NCBI GenBank assembly: GCA_964602655.1
Contig: CAZRSF010000051.1
Location: 1-46,365, forward strand
Source: Moduliflexus sp964602655
Lineage (GTDB): Bacteria; Moduliflexota; Moduliflexia; Moduliflexales; Moduliflexaceae
Reading direction: 5' to 3'
DNA: 46,365 nt
Part shown: positions 15,635-24,013 of the stretch, in pieces
Layout: every line of letters begins with the position of its first letter
How positions within the stretch are numbered: the first letter of the stretch is position 1
Notes under the pieces: generated by a model
Seen by the model: only the letters and a program-made list of their open reading frames with translations
The model's database searches: none
What the model was told of the DNA's origin: nothing
Program-made: the position numbers and the translations under genes

Positions 15635-16464
15635 TTCCCGCGCAGCGATTGGTGGCGACCGACCTTGACGGCACGTTGTTCTCATCAGCCCACGTATGCA
15701 GCCCGGCCAATCTTGCCATGTTGCATACGCTCGGAGAACACGGCGTCATTCGGGTCATCGCCACCGGACGCTCGATCTATTCCGCCAGAAAAGTCCTGCC
15801 GCCGGACATGCCGATAGATTATCTCGTCTTTTCGTCCGGCGCTGGCATTTTGGAATGGCCGACGCAGCACATGCTCCGCATCGCGCATCTCTCCGCCGAA
15901 GACATTCGACAAACGGCGCAAGTGTTTATCGAACATGACGTAGATTTTATGGTGCATGCGCCGATCCCGGAGAATCACCGTTTCTGGTATCGCATGACCG
16001 GCAAGGAGAATCCCGATTTTCAGCGGCGGCTCGACTGGTATCGCGATGTTGCCGCGCCGTTCGATGATTCCGTCTGGGCGTTACGACAGGCCTGCCAATT
16101 CGTCGCCATCGAACCCGCCGCGTCCGGCCTTGCCATGTATGCGCGTGTCAAATCGCAGCTTGAGCCATTGAGTGTTATTCGCGCGACCTCCCCGTTCGAC
16201 GGCGAATCATTCTGGTTGGAAATTTTTCCGAACGGCGTCTCCAAAGCAACCGCTTGCGACTGGATCGCGCAGCAACATCAGATTCATCAATCCGCCACGC
16301 TCGCTGTCGGGAATGATTACAACGATTCAGCGCTGCTGGCATGGGGCGGAACGAGTTATGTCGTCGCCAATGCCCCGGCAGAGCTTCACGCCATGTATGC
16401 GGTTGTGGCTTCGAATGACGCGGACGGATTCAGCGAAGCAATAAATTTATGGATTAAACATTGA
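15631..16464 (+). CDS. HAD-superfamily Cof-type phosphatase
   Basis: 277 residues from the ATG at 15631, which overlaps the epimerase stop (ATGA). Motif I is DLDGTLF near residue 12, motif II lies in RVIATGRS, and motifs III/IV are GVSKATAC and AVGNDYNDSALL, with the large cap domain of subclass IIB between them. Members dephosphorylate sugar phosphates and other small metabolites; coupling to the epimerase suggests a sugar phosphate, but this is inference. An ATG at 15619 lies inside the epimerase and adds only four residues. Confidence 0.85.
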   Translation: MIPAQRLVATDLDGTLFSSAHVCSPANLAMLHTLGEHGVIRVIATGRSIYSARKVLPPDMPIDYLVFSSGAGILEWPTQHMLRIAHLSAEDIRQTAQVFIEHDVDFMVHAPIPENHRFWYRMTGKENPDFQRRLDWYRDVAAPFDDSVWALRQACQFVAIEPAASGLAMYARVKSQLEPLSVIRATSPFDGESFWLEIFPNGVSKATACDWIAQQHQIHQSATLAVGNDYNDSALLAWGGTSYVVANAPAELHAMYAVVASNDADGFSEAINLWIKH

Positions 16465-16557
16465 CAATTTCTCCGATTGCAAGAATTCTTGAAGAAACAG
16501 CGGGTAATGATCACACAAGATCAGACAAACACCTATGAAATAACGGAGGTATGATGT

Positions 16558-18033
16558 ATGTCCACTCAACTCAACACTGCGAATCTTCACCGTTTTTCCT
16601 CTCCGATTCGGACTCCGAAATATGACAGAAACACGTTGACGCACAGTATCGTGCATATCGGCGTCGGCGGATTTCATCGCGCGCATCAGGCGGTGTATCT
16701 CGACGATCTGCTGCATACGCCGGGATTCACAGGATGGAGCATCTGCGGCGTGTGCCTGCTGCCGCATGACAAAAAAATGTATGACACGATGAAAAGCCAG
16801 GATTGCCTCTATACGGTGGTCGAACAAAGCAGCGCAGGCAATGCGGCGCGTGTCATCGGTTCCATCACCAATATTTTGTTTGCTCCTGAAAATCCTCAGG
16901 CCGTCATTGAAAAAATGGCGTCGCCGGACTGCCGCATCGTCAGCCTGACGATTACCGAAGGCGGGTACTATGTCAATTCCGGCACAGGAGAATTCGATGC
17001 GAGCCATCCCGATATTCGGCACGATCTCGCCAATCCGGGCAACCCGAAATGCGCGTTTGGTTTTTTAGCAGCCGCGCTTGATAAAAGACGCAAACAAGGG
17101 CTGTTGCCGTTTACGTTGATGTCCTGCGATAATATGCAGAGCAATGGCGATGTTTTGAAAAAAATGTTTCTGGCCTTCGCCAACTTGCGCGACCCTGAAT
17201 TGGGACGATGGCTTGCTGAAAAAGGCGCGTTTCCCAATAGCATGGTGGATAGAATCACACCGGCCACGACCGACGAACATCGCGCGATGGTCAAAACGAG
17301 TTTTGGCATTGGCGACGGGTGGCCTGTCGTGACCGAACCATTCAAACAATGGGTCATCGAAGATCATTTTTGCAACGGACGGCCTGCCTGGGAAAAGGTC
17401 GGCGCTCAGATGACACAAGAAGTTCTTCCGTATGAAAAAATGAAAATTCGGCTGCTGAATGCCAGCCATCAGGCGCTCTGTTATATCGGCATGCTGGTCG
17501 GGCATCAATTTGCGCATGAAACGATGGAAGACCGTCGCATTCGAAAATTGGTCGAAATCATGATGAATGACGAAGCGACGCCGACGCTTTCTCCTGTTCC
17601 AGGCGTTGATCTGGCCGACTACAAAAAGACGTTGATCGAACGTTTTGCCAATCCGTCCATTAAAGACCAACTTTTGCGAATTGGGACGGAAGGCTCGGCC
17701 AGAATCCCTAAGTTTGTTTTGCCGATTATCGTAGATCAGCTTGCTCATCAGAAAAAAATTACGATGTGCGCCTTTACAATTGCCGCCTGGTTCAGATATT
17801 TAACTGGAGTAGATGACAATGGCAAGAACATGCCGATTATTGAACCAATGGAAGCAAAAGTGTGTCCGCTTGCCAAACAAGGCGGAGCAGACCCCAAACC
17901 GATGCTTGCGCTCCATGAATTATTCGGAGACCTGCCAAAATCACAGATATTTGTTGACGAGGTCAGCCGCGCATTGCGTTCGTTTTATGAAAAAGGCGCA
18001 ATTGCAACGTTAGAAGAGTATATAAAACTATGA
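16558..18033 (+). CDS. Mannitol 2-dehydrogenase-family polyol dehydrogenase
   Basis: 491 residues, the normal length of long-chain mannitol 2-dehydrogenases. The N-terminal nucleotide loop is GVGGFHRAHQAVYLDDLL; the middle has SLTITEGGYY, DNMQSNGD and DRITPATTDEH, and KMKIRLLNASHQALCY holds the catalytic lysine and the N/H pair. It should interconvert mannitol (or arabinitol) and fructose with NAD; fructuronate/tagaturonate reductases of the same superfamily are an alternative. GGAGG at 16543-16547 lies upstream. It overlaps adenosine deaminase by four bases (ATGA). Confidence 0.85.
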   Translation: MSTQLNTANLHRFSSPIRTPKYDRNTLTHSIVHIGVGGFHRAHQAVYLDDLLHTPGFTGWSICGVCLLPHDKKMYDTMKSQDCLYTVVEQSSAGNAARVIGSITNILFAPENPQAVIEKMASPDCRIVSLTITEGGYYVNSGTGEFDASHPDIRHDLANPGNPKCAFGFLAAALDKRRKQGLLPFTLMSCDNMQSNGDVLKKMFLAFANLRDPELGRWLAEKGAFPNSMVDRITPATTDEHRAMVKTSFGIGDGWPVVTEPFKQWVIEDHFCNGRPAWEKVGAQMTQEVLPYEKMKIRLLNASHQALCYIGMLVGHQFAHETMEDRRIRKLVEIMMNDEATPTLSPVPGVDLADYKKTLIERFANPSIKDQLLRIGTEGSARIPKFVLPIIVDQLAHQKKITMCAFTIAAWFRYLTGVDDNGKNMPIIEPMEAKVCPLAKQGGADPKPMLALHELFGDLPKSQIFVDEVSRALRSFYEKGAIATLEEYIKL

Positions 18034-19289
18034 ATACGTCAATCCATCAGCAGTTAGAAGCGTTGATTTACCAGATGCCCAAAACCGATTTGCACCTGCA
18101 TTTGGATGGTTCGATTCGGTTGGGCACCATCGCCGAAATCGGCCAAAAAGAAGGCATTTCGCTGCCGAGTTATACGGCGGAAGGACTCGAAGAACTCGTC
18201 TTCAAAGACCAATACGCCAACCTGGAAGAATACCTGACGACCTTCGGCTATTCCTGCGCCGTGATGCAGAAACCGGAATATTTGGAGCGCATCGCGTATG
18301 AATTGGCGCAGGATAATCAGGCGGAAGGGGTACGTTACATGGAAGTCCGCTTTGCGCCGCAACTCCATGTCAATAAATATATGGATATGAAAGTCGTGCT
18401 GGAAAGCGTGAATAACGGCCTACAGCGAGCGCAGCAGGATTATAACCGCCGACCGGAAGTGCAAAACGGCAGCGAGCCGCCATTTTGTTACGGCATCATC
18501 GTCTGCGCCATGCGGTCGTTCAATAAAAATCTTTCTGAGTATTACGAGCGCTTTGTCAATGCCCATACATATTCTAATCTGAAACGCATCCGTAAACTGG
18601 CATCGCACGAACTCGCGCAAGGCGCAGTGCGCATTCGCGATAAGTTCGGCATTCCGATTGTCGGCTTCGACCTCGCAGGCGCGGAAAAAGGCTTCCCGGC
18701 GCGAGACCACTGGCGCGCGTTTCAACACGCGCATGAAAACTTCATGTCCAAAACCGTTCACGCCGGGGAAGCGTATGGCGCACAGTCGATCTTTCAGGCG
18801 ATTACCGAACTCCACGCCGACCGCCTCGGTCATGGTTATTATCTGTTCGATGCCGAAAAAATTTCGGACGAGGGCGTCACGGATAAACAAGCGTATATCG
18901 AAGACCTGTGCGAATACATCGCGCAGCATCGCATCACGATTGAAGTCTGCCTGACCAGCAACATGCAGACCAATCCCACCATCGGCAAATTGGAAAATCA
19001 TGCGTTTCGGTACATGCTGGAACGGGAGTTAAGCACGACCTTCTGCACGGATAACCGCACCGTCAGCAAAACCACCGTGACGAGGGAAATACTGCTCGCG
19101 TTGAAGCACTTTCCTTTCACAGCCGCCAGTTTCAAACATACGATGATTTACGGCTTCAAACGCTGTTTTTTCCCGGATACGTATGCCAACAAGCGCAAAT
19201 ACGTGCGGCGCTGCATTGATTATTATGAAAAGCTGATTGACAATGCGCCGTTCGAATCGCTGCTGCAAGCGTATCAGCAGGAGGAATAA
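18030..19289 (+). CDS. add: Adenosine deaminase
   Basis: 419 residues, somewhat longer than the common 330-350. Zinc ligands are seen: H22 and H24 in LHLHLDG, H244 in HAGE with the catalytic E247, H268 in LGHG, and D341 in CTDNRTVS. The usual DD pair reads D-N, a change also known in actinobacterial enzymes. It converts adenosine to inosine in purine salvage. Insertions around residues 135-155 and 275-290 explain the extra length. The start overlaps the polyol dehydrogenase stop, so both are co-translated. A 33-base palindrome follows. Confidence 0.88.
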   Translation: MNTSIHQQLEALIYQMPKTDLHLHLDGSIRLGTIAEIGQKEGISLPSYTAEGLEELVFKDQYANLEEYLTTFGYSCAVMQKPEYLERIAYELAQDNQAEGVRYMEVRFAPQLHVNKYMDMKVVLESVNNGLQRAQQDYNRRPEVQNGSEPPFCYGIIVCAMRSFNKNLSEYYERFVNAHTYSNLKRIRKLASHELAQGAVRIRDKFGIPIVGFDLAGAEKGFPARDHWRAFQHAHENFMSKTVHAGEAYGAQSIFQAITELHADRLGHGYYLFDAEKISDEGVTDKQAYIEDLCEYIAQHRITIEVCLTSNMQTNPTIGKLENHAFRYMLERELSTTFCTDNRTVSKTTVTREILLALKHFPFTAASFKHTMIYGFKRCFFPDTYANKRKYVRRCIDYYEKLIDNAPFESLLQAYQQEE

Positions 19290-19301
19290 GCGTGGCGAAT
19301 T

Positions 19302-19334
19302 AACCCCGCCAGGGTTTCGAATCCTGGCTGGGTT
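19302..19334. repeat. 33-base palindrome after adenosine deaminase
   Basis: Arms AACCCCGCCAGG and CCTGGCTGGGTT, one mismatch, loop GTTTCGAAT. Twelve bases after the stop codon. Confidence 0.88.
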
Positions 19335-19429
19335 TTCGCATTAAGTGAAGAGAATTTTCCGTTCATCCTTTGCGCCGCATCAATCTGATTTGATATTATG
19401 CATTTTGAATACTGCTGTATTTATTGAAA

Positions 19430-19909
19430 ATGAGTAGAAAAAAGACGCTGTCAAGTGCAATCCCATTTATCATTATTGGGTGTGCGTTTGGACTTGTGCT
19501 AATTCGGAAAATACAATACTATCAAACTGTTGCGTTTGTAAAAACGATCAATTCTCAACAGGTAAGTATGTTCAAAATTTATCCGAATGTGAGTGGGCAG
19601 TTCGGAACTCCACGAGAAATAAAAAGCCCCGATCCACTCATTGACGATTTTTTCGAATCAATCAGCGATATTCATGGATATTCGGGACGTTATACTGTTG
19701 CTTCCGAGCAGGACGGTTGGTTTATCGAGTTTTCTTTCAACAATCGCAAAGTTCAACTGAGTTGTAGCATTCCTGTTCAAAAAAAAGAGACCATTGTAGG
19801 GTGGATTGAATATAATAAGTACCAAAGCCGCCAGTTGTATCATTGGTATCAGCAATACAGCCACCGATGGCTGACGCCGGAGAGGACGCCGCCCGCGCCG
19901 CAGCCGTGA
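19430..19909 (+). CDS. Unknown membrane-anchored protein, YSHRWLTPE-tail family, copy C
   Basis: 159 residues from the ATG at 19430 (a TTG at 19424 is in frame). An N-terminal membrane segment (SAIPFIIIGCAFGLVLI) precedes FKIYPNV, DPLIDDFFESISDIHGYS, a DGWFIEF block and the tail QSRQLYHWYQQYSHRWLTPE plus RTPPAPQP. It is homologous along its length to the copies at 6809 and 7361, 12 kb away. The body is AT-rich, the last 80 bases GC-rich, as in the other copies. No strong ribosome binding site. Convergent with the deacetylase gene. Confidence 0.65.
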   Translation: MSRKKTLSSAIPFIIIGCAFGLVLIRKIQYYQTVAFVKTINSQQVSMFKIYPNVSGQFGTPREIKSPDPLIDDFFESISDIHGYSGRYTVASEQDGWFIEFSFNNRKVQLSCSIPVQKKETIVGWIEYNKYQSRQLYHWYQQYSHRWLTPERTPPAPQP

Positions 19910-20017
19910 AAAGGAATCTTTTGATTCGCCTCGATAAAAAATATTGAACCGGTTATCAGATGTCGCAGCCTTGCCGAATATTCTCTGGTATCGAAGATTC
20001 AACCAATTCGGGTTCGG

Positions 20018-20851
20018 CTACTCAAGACGCAATACGTCACGGATCGGCGCGAATTCGAAATCGCGAATCAGATTGCGGAGTTTATCGGCGGTGGCGTGAA
20101 GATTGACGTAATGTCGAAAGCGGGTGGTCGCGGGAATATTCGGAATGCGCGGCTGTTCGGGATCGAGTTCCCAGGGATGCAGATAAATAATGCCCGGCTG
20201 CCCTTGTCCATTCAAACGGCGCAGGCCGAATTTCATGACCGAATACGGAAACAAACGCATGTAGCCGCCTCCGGCAATCGGAAAATTCCATTTGCCGAGG
20301 CGCAACGTTGAAAGGGGAAATTCAATCAATTTTCGCCCGTTTTTTTCGTAAACCTGGTATGGAAAACGAGGGGATTCCGGCACGCCGTAACGATCATGTT
20401 TGATCGGAAAGATGCTGGAATCATACTTCATGCCATGTTTGGCGAGGATGTCCAATGCCCAGAACGACTCTTTGACAATCGAGTACGTTGGGGCGCGATA
20501 ACCGAGGATTTTTGTTCCGGCGAGAGCTTCTAAAATTTCAATGGATTTGGCAAAATCGGCTTCGAATTCCTGCGGCGTCTGTTTGGAGACCATCTGATGC
20601 GCATAGCCGTGCGTGGCGATTTCATGGCCGTTGGCGGCGATCTCTTTCACCATGTCCGGGCAACGTTCCGCCACCCACGCTAACAGAAAAAAGGTCGCTT
20701 TCACGCCGCGTTCCTCCAGAATCTTCACGATCTTTCGGGTATTTTCCGCGACGCGGCTGGGATACTGCGGCCATTCGTCATAGCGAATATGGTTTTTAAA
20801 CGCTTCGACTTGGAAATAATCCTCAATATCGAATGTCAGGGCGTTCAGCAT
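20018..20851 (-). CDS. Polysaccharide deacetylase, XrtA/PEP-CTERM locus type (NodB + DUF3473)
   Basis: 277 residues from ATG 20851. The NodB fold shows FDIEDYFQ (D8, D11), KATFFLLAWVAER, HEIATHGYAHQ (metal ligands H81, H85) and GYRAPTYSI. The C-terminal part, with GGGYMRLFPYSVMKFGLRRL, IYLHPWELDPEQPRIP and TRFRHYVNL, is the DUF3473 extension characteristic of deacetylases in exosortase-associated exopolysaccharide clusters. Likely substrate: an N-acetylated polysaccharide or its lipid-linked precursor. No signal peptide, so action is cytoplasmic or membrane-associated. It lies 37 bases after the DUF1385 gene, at the end of the rho transcript. Confidence 0.88.
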   Translation of the reverse strand: MLNALTFDIEDYFQVEAFKNHIRYDEWPQYPSRVAENTRKIVKILEERGVKATFFLLAWVAERCPDMVKEIAANGHEIATHGYAHQMVSKQTPQEFEADFAKSIEILEALAGTKILGYRAPTYSIVKESFWALDILAKHGMKYDSSIFPIKHDRYGVPESPRFPYQVYEKNGRKLIEFPLSTLRLGKWNFPIAGGGYMRLFPYSVMKFGLRRLNGQGQPGIIYLHPWELDPEQPRIPNIPATTRFRHYVNLHATADKLRNLIRDFEFAPIRDVLRLE

Positions 20852-20888
20852 GGTCAATTCTCCGTCATCGCTGCGAGGTTTTCGGGAG

Positions 20889-21818
20889 CTACAGTACGAT
20901 TTCGAAGCTTCTTTTGGCAGAGGCGGGGCGGTCTTTCTCTATCTCAAGCACCTTCTGCAATGCAGCAATCGCGACTTCCAATTGATCGGCAGACGGCGGT
21001 TTCGTCGTTATCCGTTGTAAAAATAATCCCGGCGCTGTAATCCATTGCGCCCAGGTTTTGTCCTGATGTTTTGCGGCAAAACGGATGATTTCGTATGACG
21101 TGCCCGCGATAAGCGGAATGAACACGATTCGCGACAAAAATTTCAGGTAAAACGCCGCATCCGAGCGTAAAATCGAAAACACGAGAATACTCATCATCAT
21201 CACGATGAGTAAAAAATTCGTGCCGCAGCGAGGATGGAACGTGCTGTATTTGCTGACATTGTCAACCGTCAATTCGTCGCCGTTTTCATAAGCGAAAATC
21301 GTCTTATGTTCCGCGCCGTGATACTCGAAAACGCGCCGTAAATCTTTAAACTGCGATATCCCCAACAGATAGCACAGAAAAATGATCAGGCGAATCAGAC
21401 CATCCACCGCGTTGAATGAAAGCGAATTTGCGCCGACAGAGGGCAGGATGCGCTCTAACAAGTTGGTCAATTGCAACGGAAGATATACGAATAGCGCGAT
21501 GCCCAGACCGAACGCGAACACCATTGTCAGCCCTAACGACATCGGGCTAAGTTTGCCGTCCTCTTCTTCTAAGGATTGATCAGCAGAAAAGTTCAACGCG
21601 CCGATCCCTAAAGATAACGCTTGAAACAGGGTGACGACACCGCGGATGACTGGCAGGCGCAGGATTTTAGGGCGCGTGGACGGATCGCGCAAGGCTTGAA
21701 TTTTCGAGGAAATTTCACCGCGAGGGGTGCGCACCGCCACTGCCAAAGCAGTCGGCGAGCGCATCATCACGCCTTCGATAACAGCTTGTCCCCCAACGGT
21801 CAATTGTTGTTCTGTCAT
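20889..21818 (-). CDS. DUF1385 membrane protein (YqhQ family)
   Basis: 309 residues from the ATG at 21818; a TTG nine bases upstream is in frame. It begins MTEQQLTVGGQAVIEGVMMRSP, the DUF1385 signature. Three to five membrane segments follow (around LTMVFAFGLGIALFVYLPL, LIRLIIFLCYLLGI, NFLLIVMMMSILVF), with EYHGAEHKTIFAYENG and FHPRCGTNFLL between them, all family hallmarks. Biochemical role unknown. In many bacteria this gene sits between rpmE and prfA; here it follows rpmE by 17 bases but the deacetylase takes the place of prfA. Confidence 0.85.
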   Translation of the reverse strand: MTEQQLTVGGQAVIEGVMMRSPTALAVAVRTPRGEISSKIQALRDPSTRPKILRLPVIRGVVTLFQALSLGIGALNFSADQSLEEEDGKLSPMSLGLTMVFAFGLGIALFVYLPLQLTNLLERILPSVGANSLSFNAVDGLIRLIIFLCYLLGISQFKDLRRVFEYHGAEHKTIFAYENGDELTVDNVSKYSTFHPRCGTNFLLIVMMMSILVFSILRSDAAFYLKFLSRIVFIPLIAGTSYEIIRFAAKHQDKTWAQWITAPGLFLQRITTKPPSADQLEVAIAALQKVLEIEKDRPASAKRSFEIVL

Positions 21819-21835
21819 ACGTGTCAAAGAATGCG

Positions 21836-22048
21836 TTATTCCGCCTCTTTTTTGAGACCGTATTTTTTCTGGAAGCGCTCAACGCGACCGGCAGCATCCA
21901 TTAATTTCTGTTTTCCGGTAAAAAACGGATGGCAGGCGGCGCACAATTCCACGTGAATCTCTTTTTTGGTGGAACGGGTTTCGATCACATTCCCACACGC
22001 ACAAATAATTTTGGCAGGGACATAATTCGGATGAACATCTGGCTTCAT
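21836..22048 (-). CDS. rpmE: Ribosomal protein bL31 (zinc-binding type)
   Basis: 70 residues, normal length. The cysteines in ICACGN and ELCAACHPFFTGKQKL form the CxC...CxxC zinc site of the C+ form, so synthesis is probably not zinc-repressed. It continues MDAAGRVERFQKKYG. GGAG-type ribosome binding site upstream (complement of ACTCCTTCACC just above 22048). It is 130 bases after rho in the same direction. Confidence 0.95.
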   Translation of the reverse strand: MKPDVHPNYVPAKIICACGNVIETRSTKKEIHVELCAACHPFFTGKQKLMDAAGRVERFQKKYGLKKEAE

Positions 22049-22178
22049 AATATTAACTCCTTCACCTTAAAATTGTGATGTTGCATTGCAAGCACCGCTA
22101 TCTCGTCCTGCAAACACGAATATATTCTTCGCTAAAAAGTACGGAAACCTTTAGGAAAAGTCAAGAGATGCTGTCAAG

Positions 22179-23483
22179 TTAATTTTGACGATTATTCATG
22201 GATTGCAAAAAGTCTTTATTGGTCTTGGTTTTTTCAAGTTTCTCTATCAATAATTCCATCGCTTCCACCGGATTCAACGAATGCAACACTTTGCGCAACA
22301 CCCAGATACGGCTCAAATCCGGCGGCTCGATCAACAGTTCTTCCTTACGCGTCCCGGAGCGATCAATATCAATCGCCGGGTAAATGCGTTTTTCCACCAA
22401 GCGGCGATCCAAATGGATTTCCATGTTGCCCGTGCCTTTGAATTCTTCGAAAATCACGTCATCCATGCGGCTGCCGGTATCAATCAATGCGGTCGCGATA
22501 ATCGTCAAACTTCCGCCTTCTTCGATATTTCTGGCAGCGCCGAAAAAGCGTTTCGGTTTTTGGAGCGCATTGGCGTCCAACCCGCCGGTGAGCACCTTGC
22601 CGCTGGGCGGCGTGACCGTGTTATACGCTCTCGCAAGACGCGTGATGCTGTCTAACAGAATAACCACGTCGCGTTTATGCTCAACGAGCCGTTTCGCCTT
22701 CTGAATGACCATTTCCGCCACCTGCACGTGCCGCTGCGCCGGTTCATCGAACGTCGAACTGATGACCTCGCCGCGCACCGAGCGCTGCATATCGGTCACT
22801 TCTTCCGGGCGTTCGTCAATCAGCAGGACAATCAGGACGACTTCGGGATGATTCGCGGTGATGCTGTTGGCGATTTTTTGCAGCAGAATCGTTTTCCCGG
22901 TACGCGGCGGCGCAACAATCAATCCGCGCTGCCCCTTGCCGATAGGCGTTACCAAATCCATGACCCGCGTGGATAAATCGGACGGATCATATTCCAGCAT
23001 CAGGCGTTCATCGGGATGCAACGGCGTCAAATTATCGAACAGCACCTTGTCTTTCGCCTTATCCGGGTCTTCGAAGTTAATCGCCTCCACTTTCAGCAGC
23101 GCGAAATAGCGTTCGTTTTCTTTGGGCGGACGCACTTGACCGGAGACCGTGTCGCCGGTTTGAATGCTGAATTTACGAATTTGCGACGGAGAAATATAAA
23201 TATCGTCAGGGCTGGGCAGATAGTTATAATTCGGGGCGCGTAAAAAGCCGAAGCCATCGGGCAGCGTTTCCAGAACGCCTTCTGAAAAAATCAGGCCGTT
23301 GCGTTCGGTTTGCGCTTGCAAAATCTTAAAAATCAGTTCCTGCTTACGCAAGCCGCTGACGCCAATCACGCCAAGGTCTTTTCCGACATTGGCCAGTTCG
23401 CTCATGTTGCGGCGCTGCAATTCGGCGATGTTGAGTTGATTTTGGCTGGCAGAATCCCCGCTGGTTTTAGTGAAGTCACTCAT
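22179..23483 (-). CDS. rho: Transcription termination factor Rho
   Basis: 434 residues. Order: Rho N-terminal helical part (LNIAELQRRNMSELANVG), cold-shock-like RNA-binding domain (LPDGFGFLRAPNYNYLPSPDD), then the hexameric ATPase with Walker A PPRTGKTILL, Walker B VVLIVLLIDERPEEV, and the Q-/R-loop region DSITRLARAYN and GGLDANALQKPKRFFGAARN. All catalytic elements are intact. AAGGAG (complement 23496-23501) lies 12 bases before the ATG. A sigma-70-type promoter 340 bases upstream leaves a long leader, as in genes where Rho controls its own transcription. Confidence 0.97.
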   Translation of the reverse strand: MSDFTKTSGDSASQNQLNIAELQRRNMSELANVGKDLGVIGVSGLRKQELIFKILQAQTERNGLIFSEGVLETLPDGFGFLRAPNYNYLPSPDDIYISPSQIRKFSIQTGDTVSGQVRPPKENERYFALLKVEAINFEDPDKAKDKVLFDNLTPLHPDERLMLEYDPSDLSTRVMDLVTPIGKGQRGLIVAPPRTGKTILLQKIANSITANHPEVVLIVLLIDERPEEVTDMQRSVRGEVISSTFDEPAQRHVQVAEMVIQKAKRLVEHKRDVVILLDSITRLARAYNTVTPPSGKVLTGGLDANALQKPKRFFGAARNIEEGGSLTIIATALIDTGSRMDDVIFEEFKGTGNMEIHLDRRLVEKRIYPAIDIDRSGTRKEELLIEPPDLSRIWVLRKVLHSLNPVEAMELLIEKLEKTKTNKDFLQSMNNRQN

Positions 23484-23556
23484 AATAGACTGAATCTCCT
23501 TAGTGCAAAATTAGTCGGAATCTATCATCACAGTCCTCCTGCCATGCCACTACCGC

Positions 23557-23579
23557 CGCATATTGCGCCACAATATGCG
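23557..23579 (-). promoter_or_regulatory. Hairpin in the rho leader
   Basis: CGCATATTG, loop of five, CAATATGCG: a perfect 9-bp stem about 75 bases before the rho start. Candidate element for leader control; not followed by a T tract. Confidence 0.45.
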
Positions 23580-23825
23580 TTGCGATTGGTTTATGCAAAG
23601 AGAACGCCTAACAATTGCTATTGAATTCCTGATGAATTATACGATGAAAAGACATCACTTCCGGCACGTACACGCGGCATGTCCACAGTGGAACTTTTTC
23701 TAAGTGAGACGCTCAAGAAAAAGGGATTAGTAGAAGTTTTGTAACGTTATCAGAAAGGATGTGGTTGGTAAAAACGAAGCCACCTGAAAATATCCTCTTC
23801 TTCATCTTTCTAAACTGATAAACAC

Positions 23826-23854
23826 ACAATAATGACATCAGCGGTTTATGTCAA
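23826..23854 (-). promoter_or_regulatory. Sigma-70-type promoter of the rho operon
   Basis: On the minus strand TTGACA (23854-23849), 17-base spacer, TATTGT (23831-23826), the same boxes as the promoter at 6000. Predicted leader to rho about 335 bases. Confidence 0.55.
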
Positions 23855-24013
23855 GGTTTTTTCTTGAAAAATTTGCGACGCCAACGAAATGGAGGGAAAT
23901 ATTAACATGCACATTTAAATACGGAAAACATCCCCAGAGAAACTCAGGACGTTCTCCGTTAGCAACAACCCAATACATAAATTTCTTTCAAGAGAGTTTC
24001 TTTATCGCCATTA

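Larger units (their letters stand above)
23484..24013. other. Intergenic region and long leader upstream of rho
   Basis: 530 bases without a credible gene. On the minus strand it contains a promoter at 23826-23854 and a perfect 9-bp hairpin at 23557-23579 in the leader. The part beyond 23860, downstream of the TPR/HEAT gene, shows nothing recognisable. Confidence 0.6.
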
